From the NCBI RefSeq assembly GCF_000379065.1, contig NZ_KB900614.1, positions 828,107 to 892,106 on the forward strand: a stretch of DNA of 64,000 bases. Direction: 5' to 3'. This stretch comes from Salinispora mooreana. Lineage in GTDB: Bacteria > Actinomycetota > Actinomycetes > Mycobacteriales > Micromonosporaceae. The notes beneath the pieces are model-generated. The model saw only the letters and a list, made by a program, of their open reading frames with translations. It did not search any database and was not told the DNA's origin. The stretch's first letter is position 1. Every line of letters begins with the position of its first letter. Both the position numbers and the translations under genes were made by a program. Below are positions 34,551 to 43,362 of this stretch, in pieces.

Positions 34551-35588
34551 CTAAGGACGTTCGTACCGGTCGGTAGGGTTTCCGGCGCGGTCGCCGGCGA
34601 TCTGCGCGAGGAGCTGATCAGCCGCCGCGTACGGGTCGAGCGCACCCGCCGCCACCCGGGCAGCGAGCGTCGACAGCTCGGTGCCGTCCCGCAGCGAACC
34701 GATTCGGGCCCGGAGCGCACCCAGCGCGATCGCCTCCACCTCAGCAGCGGCCCGTGCCTCCTGACGACGGCGCAGTTCACCCCGCTCGACCAGCCAACTC
34801 CGATGCTTGTCGATGGCCGCGGCGACGTCGTCGATCCCCTCACCGCGTACGGCGACAGCGCGCACCACCGCTGGCCGCCACTGCCCCGGCCCTCGTTCCC
34901 CCAGTGCGATCATGCCCTGGATGTCCCGGACCGTGGCATCGGCGCCGTCCCGGTCGGCCTTGTTGACCACGAACACGTCGGCGATCTCCAGGATGCCGGC
35001 CTTGACCGCCTGGATCGCGTCCCCCATTCCGGGGGCGAGCAGCACGAGCGTGGTGTCGGCGAGCGAGGCGACCTCTACCTCCGCCTGCCCCACGCCGACG
35101 GTCTCCACCAGAACCACGTCGCAGCCGGCACCCTCCAACACCCGGACCGCCTGCGGCGTTGCCGCCGAAAGCCCGCCGAGGTGCCCGCGACTGGACATGG
35201 AACGGATGTAGACGCCGGGATCGGTGGCGTGGTCCTGCATCCGGACCCGATCGCCGAGGATCGCCCCTCCGGTGAAGGGGCTGGACGGGTCGATGGCCAG
35301 GACGCCGACCCGGTGTCCCCGGGAGCGCAGCGCTCGCACCAACTCGTTGGTGGTGGTCGACTTACCCACCCCGGGCGAGCCCGTCAGACCGACCACCTGG
35401 GCCTGGCCCGCATACGGGGCGAAAGCCGCCGCAATCCTCGGCAGTGCCTCGTCCCCGGACTCGACCAACGTGATGAGGCGGGCGACCGCACGGGGGTCAC
35501 CCGCGCGGGCCCGCTCGACGAGCATGGGAATGTCCCGGCTACGGCGTACCGGAGGCGCGGCCGGGACATTGTTGACGGCGTCAGTCAT
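34551..35588 (-). CDS. meaB: MeaB/ArgK-type G-protein chaperone of B12 mutases
   Basis: A 345-residue GTPase that gates cofactor loading and protects adenosylcobalamin mutases from inactivation. The P-loop GLTGSPGVGKSTTTNELV lies near residues 57-74; IDPSSPFTGGAILGDRVRM and a DVFVVNKADRDGA (NKxD) box follow; a C-terminal helical dimerisation region completes it. AAAGG precedes the ATG. Its neighbours suggest it serves IcmA and perhaps the ethylmalonyl-CoA mutase 14 kb away. Lies 40 nt downstream of the thiolase gene, so probably in one transcript with thiolase and icmA. Confidence 0.93.
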   Translation of the reverse strand: MTDAVNNVPAAPPVRRSRDIPMLVERARAGDPRAVARLITLVESGDEALPRIAAAFAPYAGQAQVVGLTGSPGVGKSTTTNELVRALRSRGHRVGVLAIDPSSPFTGGAILGDRVRMQDHATDPGVYIRSMSSRGHLGGLSAATPQAVRVLEGAGCDVVLVETVGVGQAEVEVASLADTTLVLLAPGMGDAIQAVKAGILEIADVFVVNKADRDGADATVRDIQGMIALGERGPGQWRPAVVRAVAVRGEGIDDVAAAIDKHRSWLVERGELRRRQEARAAAEVEAIALGALRARIGSLRDGTELSTLAARVAAGALDPYAAADQLLAQIAGDRAGNPTDRYERP

Positions 35589-35628
35589 GGTGCCTTTCGT
35601 TCCCGACCACGGGGCTCGCCGGTCTGGC

Positions 35629-36828
35629 TCACCCCTGGCCCTCGGCCCCCGCTGGGACGTGGATGATCAGCGCGTCGCCCTGGCCACCACCGCCGCAGAG
35701 CGCCGCCGCGCCGGTGCCGCCACCGCGCCGCTTGAGCTCCAGCGCCAGGGTCAGAACCAGCCGGGCACCGGACATGCCGATCGGGTGCCCGAGGGCGATC
35801 GCACCGCCGTTGACGTTGACCTTGTCCGGACTGATCCCGAGGTCCCGGGTTGACTGGATGCCCACCTGCGCAAACGCCTCGTTGATCTCGATCAGATCCA
35901 GATCGTTGATCGTGAGGCCCGCCTTCCGGAGCGCGTGGCCGATCGCATTGGATGGCTGCGAGTGCAGCGAGTTGTCCGGGCCGGCGACATTGCCGTGCGC
36001 ACCGATCTCGGCCAGCCAGGTAAGCCCCAGTTCCGTGGCTTTGGCCTTACTCATCACCACGACGGCGGCAGCCCCGTCGGAGATCGGCGACGAGCTGCCC
36101 GCGGTGATACTGCCCTCCGGGGCAAAGGCCGGACGCAGCTTCGCCAGCGACTCCGCGGTGGCTTCCGGACGAATGCCCTCGTCCGCACTGATCACCAACG
36201 GCTCACCCTTGCGCTGTGGGAGAACGACCGGGGTGATCTCCTCGGTGAAGTGCCCGTTCTTCTGGGCTGCGGCGGCACGCTGGTGGCTTCCCGCGGCGAA
36301 GGCGTCCTGCTCCGCACGGCTGATCCCCTTGGTGCTGCCGTGCCGCTCGGTCGACTCCCCCATCGAGCAGCAGTCCCAGGCGTCGGTGAGCCCGTCGAGG
36401 GCCATGTGGTCCTTGATCACCACGTCGCCGTACTTGTAACCACCCCGCTGTCCCACCAGCAGATGCGGGGCGTTGGTCATCGACTCCATGCCGCCGGCCA
36501 CGATGACGTCGAACTCCCCAGCCCTGATCAACTGGTCGGCCAGGGCGATCGCGTCCAGCCCGGATAGGCAGACCTTGTTGATGGTCAGCGCCGGAACGGA
36601 GAGCGGAATGCCCGCCTCGGCGGCCGCCTGCCGGGCCGGAATCTGACCGGCGCCCGCCTGGAGCACCTGCCCCATGATCACGTACTGGACCTGATCCGGG
36701 GCGACCTCGGCCCGCTCCAGCGCTGCCTTGATCGCCACGCCACCAAGCCGGGTCGCGGAAAGATCCTTGAGATTTCCCAGCAGTCGCCCCATCGGGGTTC
36801 GAGCGCCGCTGACGATCACCGAAGCCAT
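35629..36828 (-). CDS. Acetyl-CoA C-acetyltransferase (thiolase)
   Basis: A 399-residue type II thiolase condensing two acetyl-CoA to acetoacetyl-CoA or cleaving it. Active-site Cys87 lies in [24 protein letters not shown] is the covering loop; the catalytic His is in [12 protein letters not shown] and the second Cys in [13 protein letters not shown] 36828 is preceded by GGAGG; the frame upstream is not coding-like. First gene of the thiolase-meaB-icmA run and divergent from the epimerase gene. In this context it supplies acetoacetyl-CoA for the crotonyl-CoA branch. Confidence 0.95.
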   Translation of the reverse strand: MASVIVSGARTPMGRLLGNLKDLSATRLGGVAIKAALERAEVAPDQVQYVIMGQVLQAGAGQIPARQAAAEAGIPLSVPALTINKVCLSGLDAIALADQLIRAGEFDVIVAGGMESMTNAPHLLVGQRGGYKYGDVVIKDHMALDGLTDAWDCCSMGESTERHGSTKGISRAEQDAFAAGSHQRAAAAQKNGHFTEEITPVVLPQRKGEPLVISADEGIRPEATAESLAKLRPAFAPEGSITAGSSSPISDGAAAVVVMSKAKATELGLTWLAEIGAHGNVAGPDNSLHSQPSNAIGHALRKAGLTINDLDLIEINEAFAQVGIQSTRDLGISPDKVNVNGGAIALGHPIGMSGARLVLTLALELKRRGGGTGAAALCGGGGQGDALIIHVPAGAEGQG

Positions 36829-36859
36829 ACCTGCCTCCGAGGGTCCCGACCTGTACGCC

Positions 36860-36873
36860 TTAACGATTGTTAG
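36860..36873. promoter_or_regulatory. TetR-like inverted repeat in the thiolase/epimerase divergent region
   Basis: TTAACGATTGTTAG contains TAAC-GATT-GTTA, an inverted repeat typical in form of TetR-family operators of acyl-CoA genes. It lies 32-45 nt before the thiolase start within the 285-nt divergent region, the rest of which shows no other clear signal. Confidence 0.45.
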
Positions 36874-37113
36874 GACGCACCTTAGCTTCTGGGAACAGAT
36901 CGACGACGGTGACCCCGCGCACATCGACGGCGCACGGTAGGGCAAACCGGTGCAGGGCTACTCGTCGCCCCGCCACACAAGGGGCACGGGAGCGCCCGCG
37001 TGACCCGTCCGGACAGGGTATCGCCTTCCCGTGAGACAGGTCATCGCCTCCCCGTGGCGTGAGATAGCCATCCGGTCGCGCTCCCCGGGCACGCGTTCGG
37101 CCAGACTGACGCC

Positions 37114-37587
37114 ATGGCCGAGAATCCCCCCGTCGAGTCCGCTGCGGACTACGGCACAGACATCGGACTACGTCGCATCGACCACGTCGGTGTCGCCGTA
37201 CCTGACCTGGACGAGGCGATCGACTTCTACCAGCGCACCTTCGGCATGCGGTGCGTACACACCGAGACCAACGAGGAGCAGGGCGTCCGCGAGGCGATGT
37301 TGGCGGTCGGCCCGACTGCCGCCGGCGGCTGCGTGCAGCTGCTCGCCCCACTCTCACCGGCGTCCACGATCGCGCGGTTCCTCGACCGGCAGGGCCCGGG
37401 CGTGCAGCAGGTCGCGTACACGGTCACCGACATCGACGTAGCCTGCGCGAAGCTACGCGAGCGGGGTCTCCGCCTGCTGTACGAGCAGCCGAGGCGGGGC
37501 ACCGCGAACTCTCGGATCAATTTCGTCCACCCGAAGGACGCCGGTGGCGTCCTGGTCGAACTGGTCGAGCCCGCCGCGGAGCACTGA
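37114..37587 (+). CDS. mce: Methylmalonyl-CoA epimerase
   Basis: A 157-residue vicinal-oxygen-chelate protein interconverting the (2R)- and (2S)- forms of methylmalonyl-CoA; in this context ethylmalonyl-CoA is also a plausible substrate. Metal ligands are visible in RIDHVGVAV (His), VQLLAPL/VQQVAYTV and VLVELVEP (Glu). The 17-residue N-terminal extension before the domain is mildly acidic. There is no good ribosome site; a CAGACT box 6 nt before the ATG raises the chance of a leaderless mRNA. Followed by a hairpin and the crotonyl-CoA carboxylase/reductase gene. Confidence 0.93.
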   Translation: MAENPPVESAADYGTDIGLRRIDHVGVAVPDLDEAIDFYQRTFGMRCVHTETNEEQGVREAMLAVGPTAAGGCVQLLAPLSPASTIARFLDRQGPGVQQVAYTVTDIDVACAKLRERGLRLLYEQPRRGTANSRINFVHPKDAGGVLVELVEPAAEH

Positions 37588-37591
37588 GGCC

Positions 37592-37629
37592 GGGTGGCCC
37601 TCCCGCTCCCTGCCGGGCAGGGCCCACCC
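37592..37629 (+). terminator. Hairpin after the epimerase gene
   Basis: GGGTGGCCCT (37592-37601) pairs with AGGGCCCACCC (37619-37629) with one bulged base. It starts a few bases past the epimerase stop. It suggests that ccr has its own promoter in the 180 nt that follow. Confidence 0.55.
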
Positions 37630-37811
37630 ACCAATCGATGCATTTTTTCACACAGCACTTCCGAGCAAAGCTACCGTTCAGTAACGTCCGCCTCCACAAC
37701 AGCGCGGTCGATGCCGGTCGCGTCGATACCGAGCCGGTGACCGACGTGCCGGGCACCGACGATGGCACGCCCCTGCCGGCGACGCGCGGGGCAGACGAAC
37801 GGGAGGTCGAA

Positions 37812-39167
37812 GTGCAGGACATCCTCGAAACGATCATGGCCGCGGAGGGTTCGGCGCAGCCCGAACGTGAACTCGCTGGTGTTGCCCGGCTCCCAATTCC
37901 ACAGTCCTACCGAGGCGTCGTCGTGCGCGCCGAGGAGACACAGATCTTCGACGGCATGGCCACGCGGGACAAGGACCCCCGCAAGGCGCTGCACGTCCAG
38001 GAGGTGCCGACCCCACAGCTCGGTCCCGGCGAGGCACTGGTCGCGGTGATGGCCAGCGCCATCAACTACAACACGGTGTGGACGAGCATTTTCGAACCAC
38101 TGCCGACCTTCACGTTCCTCCAGCGCTATGGCCGACTCTCCGAGCTGACCCGGCGACACGACCTGCCGTACCACGTGGTCGGTTCGGACGCGGCCGGCGT
38201 CGTGCTACGCACCGGCCCCGGTGTGACCCGGTGGCAGGCCGGTGACGAGGTCGTCGCCCACTGCCTCTCGGTGGAGCTGGAGGAGGCCGCCGGACACGAT
38301 GACACCATGCTCGACCCGCAGCAGCGGATCTGGGGTTTCGAGACCAACTTCGGCGGTCTGGCCGAGCTGGCGATTGTCAAGGCCAACCAGCTCATGCCGA
38401 AGCCCCGCCACCTCAGCTGGGAGGAGGCGGCGAGCCCGGGGCTGGTCAACTCCACCGCGTACCGCCAGCTCGTCTCCCACCACGGCGCGAACATGAAGCA
38501 GGGTGACGTCGTGCTGATCTGGGGTGCCTCCGGCGGCCTGGGCAGCTACGCCACCCAGATGGCGCTCACCGGTGGGGCGATTCCGGTCTGCGTGGTCTCC
38601 TCGCCGGAAAAGGCGGAGCTGTGCCGACGGATGGGCGCGGAGCTGGTGATCGACCGGGCCGCCGAAGGCTTTCGGTTCTGGCAGGACGAGCAGACCCAGA
38701 ACCCGGACGAGTGGCGCCGCTTCGGTGAACGCATTCGTGAGCTGACCGGCGGCGAGGACCCCGACATCGTCTTCGAGCACCCGGGGCGAGAGACCTTCGG
38801 AGCCAGCGTCTTCGTCACCAAACGCGGCGGCACCGTGGTCACCTGCGCCTCGACCAGTGGCTACCAACACCAGTACGACAACCGCTACCTCTGGATGCAC
38901 CTGAAGCGCATCGTCGGCAGCCACTTCGCGAACTACCGGGAGGCGTGGGAGGCGAACCGGCTGATCGCCCTCGGCAAGATCCATCCGACCGTGTCGAAGA
39001 CCTACAGCCTGGAGCAGACCGGCCAGGCCGCATGTGAGGTGCACCGGAACGCGCACCAGGGCAAGGTCGGGGTCCGCTGCCTTGCTCCTACCGACGGCCT
39101 CGGTGTACGCGACCCCGAGTTCCGCGGGCGGCACGAGGCAGCGATCAACCGGTTCCGCGGTCACTGA
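37812..39167 (+). CDS. ccrA: Crotonyl-CoA carboxylase/reductase
   Basis: A 451-residue zinc-less MDR-family enzyme that reductively carboxylates crotonyl-CoA to (2S)-ethylmalonyl-CoA with NADPH and CO2, the key step of the ethylmalonyl-CoA pathway and a source of ethylmalonyl extender units. Highly conserved segments include NYNTVWTSIFEP, YHVVGSDAAGVVLRTGPGV, FETNFGGLAE, LIWGASGGLGSYATQ (nucleotide-binding) and FEHPGRETFGASVFVT. GTG 37812 is chosen (GGGAGG 5 nt upstream; the product then begins like known Ccr proteins). The frame upstream is open but overlaps the epimerase. The housekeeping rather than secondary-metabolite paralogue is suggested by context. Confidence 0.96.
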   Translation: MQDILETIMAAEGSAQPERELAGVARLPIPQSYRGVVVRAEETQIFDGMATRDKDPRKALHVQEVPTPQLGPGEALVAVMASAINYNTVWTSIFEPLPTFTFLQRYGRLSELTRRHDLPYHVVGSDAAGVVLRTGPGVTRWQAGDEVVAHCLSVELEEAAGHDDTMLDPQQRIWGFETNFGGLAELAIVKANQLMPKPRHLSWEEAASPGLVNSTAYRQLVSHHGANMKQGDVVLIWGASGGLGSYATQMALTGGAIPVCVVSSPEKAELCRRMGAELVIDRAAEGFRFWQDEQTQNPDEWRRFGERIRELTGGEDPDIVFEHPGRETFGASVFVTKRGGTVVTCASTSGYQHQYDNRYLWMHLKRIVGSHFANYREAWEANRLIALGKIHPTVSKTYSLEQTGQAACEVHRNAHQGKVGVRCLAPTDGLGVRDPEFRGRHEAAINRFRGH

Positions 39168-39274
39168 TCAGACGGGTCACAGTCGCCACCCAATGTGGTG
39201 ACTGGATTGCCTTTCCTTCCGCCGATCTGGACGGCCATTCGAACGATACCGACTTCCCCGATACCGGCTCAGAA

Positions 39275-39315
39275 CTGAAATGAGGCCGTGAGTCCTTGCG
39301 CACGGCCCATTTCAG
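39275..39315. terminator. Long inverted repeat downstream of ccr
   Basis: CTGAAATGAGGCCGTG (39275-39290), 10-nt loop, CACGGCCCATTTCAG (39301-39315): a 15-bp stem with a single bulge, 107 nt past the ccr stop and 150 nt before the next gene. A terminator is the simplest reading. The AT-rich outer part of the stem is unusual here. Confidence 0.6.
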
Positions 39316-39429
39316 AGCCCACTTCAGACCGTCACGGCATCCGGGAGCTGCCAAGATCGCCGATCGGCCCGGCCGCTGCGCCGCGAGCGGGTTGACCCTG
39401 TAATGAGGAAGGCAAAGGTCGGGGCGCTC

Positions 39430-39460
39430 TTGCGAAGGCCCCCAGGTCGTCTGCGAGTAT
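39430..39460 (+). promoter_or_regulatory. Candidate promoter for a leaderless transcript of the first coiled-coil gene
   Basis: TTGCGA (39430-39435), 19-nt spacer, GAGTAT (39455-39460), then 6 nt to ATG 39467. There is no ribosome site in between, so initiation at or next to the ATG is plausible. Confidence 0.35.
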
Positions 39461-39466
39461 GTCCCA

Positions 39467-40753
39467 ATGCCCCAGCAGCAGTCCTCCCCTCTTGCGTTCT
39501 TCGATAACGCGAACACCCAGCCTGACTTCACGGTCGGCCTGCGCGGCTACAACACCGGGCAGGTGGACGACTTCCTTGGTCGGATGAGCGCCGCGCTGAC
39601 CCAGTCCGAGCAGGCCCGCGCCGAGGCCGAGCAGCGGATGAACGACGCGCAGCGCCGACTCCGCCAGGCTGAGCAGCGGATGACCGCCCTCGAGCAGAAG
39701 CTCTCCGAGGCCAGCAAACAACTCGAAGAGAACAATCGGCCGACCCTCTCCGGCATCGGGACCCGCGTTGAGCAGATCCTCCGGCTCGCTGAGGAGCACG
39801 CCAACGACCATCGCAACGAGGCGAAGCGGGAGTCCGAGGGCATTCTCTCCGCCGCCCGGCTCGAGGCCCGGGAGATCACTGACAAGGCGCGGGCCGAGGT
39901 GGCGGCGATGAAGGCCACCGCGGAGCGGGAGGCGGGCAACGTCCGGACCGCCGCGGAGCGGGAGGCGGCCGAGGCCCGCGTCCAGGCCCGCCGCGAGGCC
40001 GACACCCTGCGGGCCGACGCCGATCGGGAGACCAAGCAGCTGCGCACCGTCACCGCGCACGAGGTCGCCGAGCTTAAGTCCACCGTCGAGCGGGAGGTGT
40101 CCACCCTCCGTGCGACCGCGGAGCGGGAGATCACCCAGCAGCGGGCGAAGGCTGCCCGCGAGGCCGAGGAGAAGCGCGCCGAGGCGACCAAGCTCCTCAC
40201 CGACGCGCGAGACAAGCGCGACAAGGACCTGCAGGCCCTTGAGCTGCAGCTGGCCGAGCGGCGGGAGAAGGCCGAGCGCGAGGAGTCGGAGCGGCACGCC
40301 GCCCAGGTCGCCCAGACCCAGAAGCTCGTCAACGAGGCCGAGGAGCGGGCCCGAGCGGCCCAGGAGCGGGCCAAGGAGATCGAGCAGCGCGCCGAGGCAC
40401 GGCGGGTCGAGTCGGAACGCACCGCCCACGACACGGTCGAAGAAGCCAAGGCTGCCGCCGAAAAGAGCCTCACCGAAGCGAAGGCCGAGGCGAAGCGCCT
40501 GCTCACCGAGGCCCGCACCGAGGCCGACCTGGCTACTCAGACGGCCCGCCGCGAGGTCGAGGATCTGACCCGCCAGAAGGACGCCGTCACCTCCCAGCTC
40601 GGCCAGATGCTCTCCGGGCTCGCCGGCATCGTCCCGGGCACGGGCCCGGACGCCGCCGCGGCGGCAGCCTCCGCCGTGGCCGCCGCCACGGAGGCGAAGT
40701 CGGGGGCCACAGCGGAGGCGAAGAAGAGCGAGAGCACCGCATCCTCCAGCTGA
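39467..40753 (+). CDS. FilP/DivIVA-type coiled-coil cytoskeletal protein
   Basis: A 428-residue protein. The N-terminal 30-60 residues carry a DivIVA-like motif (FTVGLRGYNTGQVDDFLGRM), followed by a nearly continuous charged coiled coil (Ala, Glu, Arg, Lys rich, about 60-375) and a short Ala-rich tail. Streptomyces FilP and Scy, which organise polar growth together with DivIVA, share this layout and, as I recall, the same neighbourhood (epimerase, thiolase, MeaB). The next gene has the same N-terminal motif, so this is a paralogous pair. It is probably a filament-forming, membrane-curvature or pole-associated scaffold. Confidence 0.8.
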   Translation: MPQQQSSPLAFFDNANTQPDFTVGLRGYNTGQVDDFLGRMSAALTQSEQARAEAEQRMNDAQRRLRQAEQRMTALEQKLSEASKQLEENNRPTLSGIGTRVEQILRLAEEHANDHRNEAKRESEGILSAARLEAREITDKARAEVAAMKATAEREAGNVRTAAEREAAEARVQARREADTLRADADRETKQLRTVTAHEVAELKSTVEREVSTLRATAEREITQQRAKAAREAEEKRAEATKLLTDARDKRDKDLQALELQLAERREKAEREESERHAAQVAQTQKLVNEAEERARAAQERAKEIEQRAEARRVESERTAHDTVEEAKAAAEKSLTEAKAEAKRLLTEARTEADLATQTARREVEDLTRQKDAVTSQLGQMLSGLAGIVPGTGPDAAAAAASAVAAATEAKSGATAEAKKSESTASSS

Positions 40754-40914
40754 CCAGCTCGGCTGGTGCCTGTTCCACCGCGCGGGGCGATGCTGGGTAT
40801 CCGGTGTCGCCCCGCGCCGTACGTCGTTCCAAGTCCGGATCGCACCGGTTGAACCGCTGCATCCGACGAGTCCGTATCGCCCCAAGAGGGCCAATTGCGT
40901 GTGAGGATGGGGGC

Positions 40915-43278
40915 ATGTCGAACGGCGAGGAACTGTTCGCTCTCGGCGGGGATGTGACCACGGAGCCCAGCTTCGAGGCCGGCCTGCGGGGGTACGTGAA
41001 GGGGCAGGTCGACCGGTACGTCGCTCGCGCCGAGCACGAGATCGCCACCCTGACCGCCGAGCGAGAGCAGGCCTACACCCAAATCCACAAGCTGGCCGGC
41101 CAGGTGGAGGTGCTCCAGCGGGACCTGGCCCAGGTGCGCAAGCAGGTCGGCGTGGTGGACCGCGCCTCCTTCCGGCACCTTGGCCCCCGCGTCGAGCAGG
41201 TCCTCACCCTCGCCGAAGAACAGGCCGAAGAGATCCTCGCCGCCGCGAACCAGGAGATCGAGTCCCGCCGAGCCGCCGCCGAACACATCATCGACGAGGC
41301 GCGGGCGGAGGCGGCCAAAGCGCTCAAGGACTTCGAGCTGGCGCTGGCCGCTCGCCGCGCCGAGGAAGAGCGGCACACCGCAGCGCGGAAGGCGGAGGCA
41401 GACGCCGCGGTCAAAGCCGCGACCGAGGAGGCCGAGGCCCGGGTCAAGGCCGCAACCGAGCAGGCAGACGCCACGGTCAAAACCGCAACCGAGGAGGCCG
41501 AGGCCCGGGTCAAGGCCGCAACCGAGCAGGCAGACGCCACGGTCAAAACCGCAACCGAGCAGGCAGAAACCGCGGTCAGGGCCGCGACCGAGGAGGCCGC
41601 CCGGCTACGCAAGACCGCGCAGGAGGCGCTGACAAAGGCCCAACAGGAAGCTACCCAACTGCGGGACACCGCGAAAGAGGTGCACACGCGGGCCCAGCAG
41701 GAGGCGACGAAGCTACGCGAGGCGGCCCGCGAGGCGCAGACCAAAGCCCAGCAGGAGTCAACCGAGCTACGGGAGGCCGCCAAGGAGGTGCAAGCCAAGG
41801 CGCAGGAGGAGGCCGGACGCCTCGTGGAGCAGGCTACCGAGGCGAGCCGGGCTACCCACGCCAAGGCCCAGCAGGAGGCCAAGCAGATCATTGACGACGC
41901 CAGCATCGCCGGCCGGGCCACACACACAAAGGCCCGTCAGGAGGCGGAGCTGCTCGCCAAGCAGGCCGCCGACGCGGCGAAGCGGCAGCGGGCCGAGGCC
42001 GAGGCAGACGCGCAGCAAACACGCACCGAGGCCGAGGCGTATGCCCGGCAGACCCGAGCCCAGACACAGCAGGAACTGGGAGCGTGGCGGGCGGGGGTGG
42101 AGAAGGAGGTCAACAACCGCCGGGCGGCGGCAGACCGCGAGCTGGCCCAGCGCCGGGCCGCCGACGACCAGGAGTTCACCAGCCGCCGCGACGAGTTGGA
42201 GCAGCGGCACGAGTCCCGGCATGCCGAGCTGGAGCAGCAGTACACGAGCCGGCAGCAGGAACTGGAGACCGGGTTCGCAGCCCGACAGCAGGAACTGGAG
42301 ACCGGGTTCACGACCCGACAGCAGGAACTGGAGACCGGGTTCACGAGCCGGCAGCAGGAACTGGAGACCGGGTTCGCAGCCCAACAGCAGGAACTGGAGA
42401 CCGGGTTCACGACCCGACAGCAGGAACTGGAGACCGAGTTCACCTCGCGCAAGACCGAGTTGGAGTCCACGTACACGGCCCGCCGCGACGAGATCGAGGG
42501 TGCCGCCGAAAGCATCCGGCGGACCGCCGAGCAGGATGCCCAGGCCCTACGCGAGCGTGCGGACCAGGAAGCAACGGTGCTGCTGAGCCAGGCCGAGGAG
42601 GCGGCGGCCGAGCAGCGCCGTACCGCCGACGAGTACGTCGCCACCTCCCGACGCCAGTTCGAGGAGTACGCCGCCACCACCCAGCAGGCCCTGGCCACCA
42701 CCCAGCAGCACCTGGCGGCGACGCAGCAGGAGGCCGCGACCGGCCGGCAGCAGCTCGCCCAGGTGATGCTGGAGATCGCGCAGGCGCAGCAGCAGCTCGC
42801 TGATCTGCGGCAGGAAACCTGGCGATCCCGCCAGGAGTCCGATGACCTGCAGCGACAGGTGGCAGAACTTCGGCTCGAGTTGACCAGGGCAGCGAAGCCC
42901 GCCCCGGTCGGGCCCGCGGACGGCGATTCCGACAACGGTCGGGCCCCCACGGACGCACCGGCGCCGCCCGCTGGCGACCGGGCCGGGGTGGGCAAAGTCG
43001 ATCCGGCGGACGCCGGCCAGCCGGCCCGCGGACGGATCGAGCCGGCCGTTGACGAGTCCGCCAAGGGCAGCGTGAAGTCGGTTACCACGAAGGACGGTGA
43101 TGAGGCCAGCGCCGGGGTGGACGGCGAGCCGACCGTCGCGGCCGTACCGGGTGAGGGGGGTCGGGCAGCCGCCCCCACAAAGATCACCAGTACCGGTGAG
43201 AACAACAACCGACCGGCGAAGCCCACCACCGACCAGCGCAGCTCCAAGCCGAGCAAGGTCGTCGTTGACAAGGACTGA
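40915..43278 (+). CDS. Scy-like large coiled-coil protein with two 11-residue repeat arrays
   Basis: A 787-residue scaffold. The N-terminus has the same motif as the preceding gene (EAGLRGYVKGQVDRYVARAE). A long coiled coil follows, with array 1 at residues 166-231 (units like VKAATEEAEAR) and array 2 at residues 446-511 (units like RQQELETGFTT), then Gln/Ala-rich helices (ATTQQALATTQQHLAATQQE) to about 665 and a disordered acidic/Pro tail. Eleven-residue periodicity is that of right-handed hendecad coiled coils. ATG 40915 has GAGG 8 nt upstream. It lies 161 nt after its smaller paralogue. Role by analogy: polarity or tip-growth assembly platform. Confidence 0.8.
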   Translation: MSNGEELFALGGDVTTEPSFEAGLRGYVKGQVDRYVARAEHEIATLTAEREQAYTQIHKLAGQVEVLQRDLAQVRKQVGVVDRASFRHLGPRVEQVLTLAEEQAEEILAAANQEIESRRAAAEHIIDEARAEAAKALKDFELALAARRAEEERHTAARKAEADAAVKAATEEAEARVKAATEQADATVKTATEEAEARVKAATEQADATVKTATEQAETAVRAATEEAARLRKTAQEALTKAQQEATQLRDTAKEVHTRAQQEATKLREAAREAQTKAQQESTELREAAKEVQAKAQEEAGRLVEQATEASRATHAKAQQEAKQIIDDASIAGRATHTKARQEAELLAKQAADAAKRQRAEAEADAQQTRTEAEAYARQTRAQTQQELGAWRAGVEKEVNNRRAAADRELAQRRAADDQEFTSRRDELEQRHESRHAELEQQYTSRQQELETGFAARQQELETGFTTRQQELETGFTSRQQELETGFAAQQQELETGFTTRQQELETEFTSRKTELESTYTARRDEIEGAAESIRRTAEQDAQALRERADQEATVLLSQAEEAAAEQRRTADEYVATSRRQFEEYAATTQQALATTQQHLAATQQEAATGRQQLAQVMLEIAQAQQQLADLRQETWRSRQESDDLQRQVAELRLELTRAAKPAPVGPADGDSDNGRAPTDAPAPPAGDRAGVGKVDPADAGQPARGRIEPAVDESAKGSVKSVTTKDGDEASAGVDGEPTVAAVPGEGGRAAAPTKITSTGENNNRPAKPTTDQRSSKPSKVVVDKD
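41410..41607 (+). repeat. Hendecad array 1 (6 units of 33 nt)
   Basis: Six in-frame 33-nt units coding VKAATEEAEAR, VKAATEQADAT, VKTATEEAEAR, VKAATEQADAT, VKTATEQAETA and VRAATEEAARL. Units 1/3 and 2/4 form a higher-order 66-nt pair with near-identical DNA. Confidence 0.92.
42250..42447 (+). repeat. Hendecad array 2 (6 units of 33 nt)
   Basis: Six in-frame 33-nt units: RQQELETGFAA, RQQELETGFTT, RQQELETGFTS, RQQELETGFAA, QQQELETGFTT, RQQELETEFTS, plus a decayed seventh (RKTELESTYTA) to 42480. DNA identity between units is very high, so it is probably prone to copy-number change. Confidence 0.95.
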
Positions 43279-43362
43279 GCCGACCGGCTGGACGGCGATC
43301 CCCACCGTCGCGGCGCTCCGGCCGGTCCAGCGCGGGGTGGCTGTTCCGCGAAAGGATTCCCG

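Noticed and set aside
42250..42447. CRISPR or satellite array
   Set aside because: Exact 33-nt in-frame units within a coiled-coil gene, no spacers.
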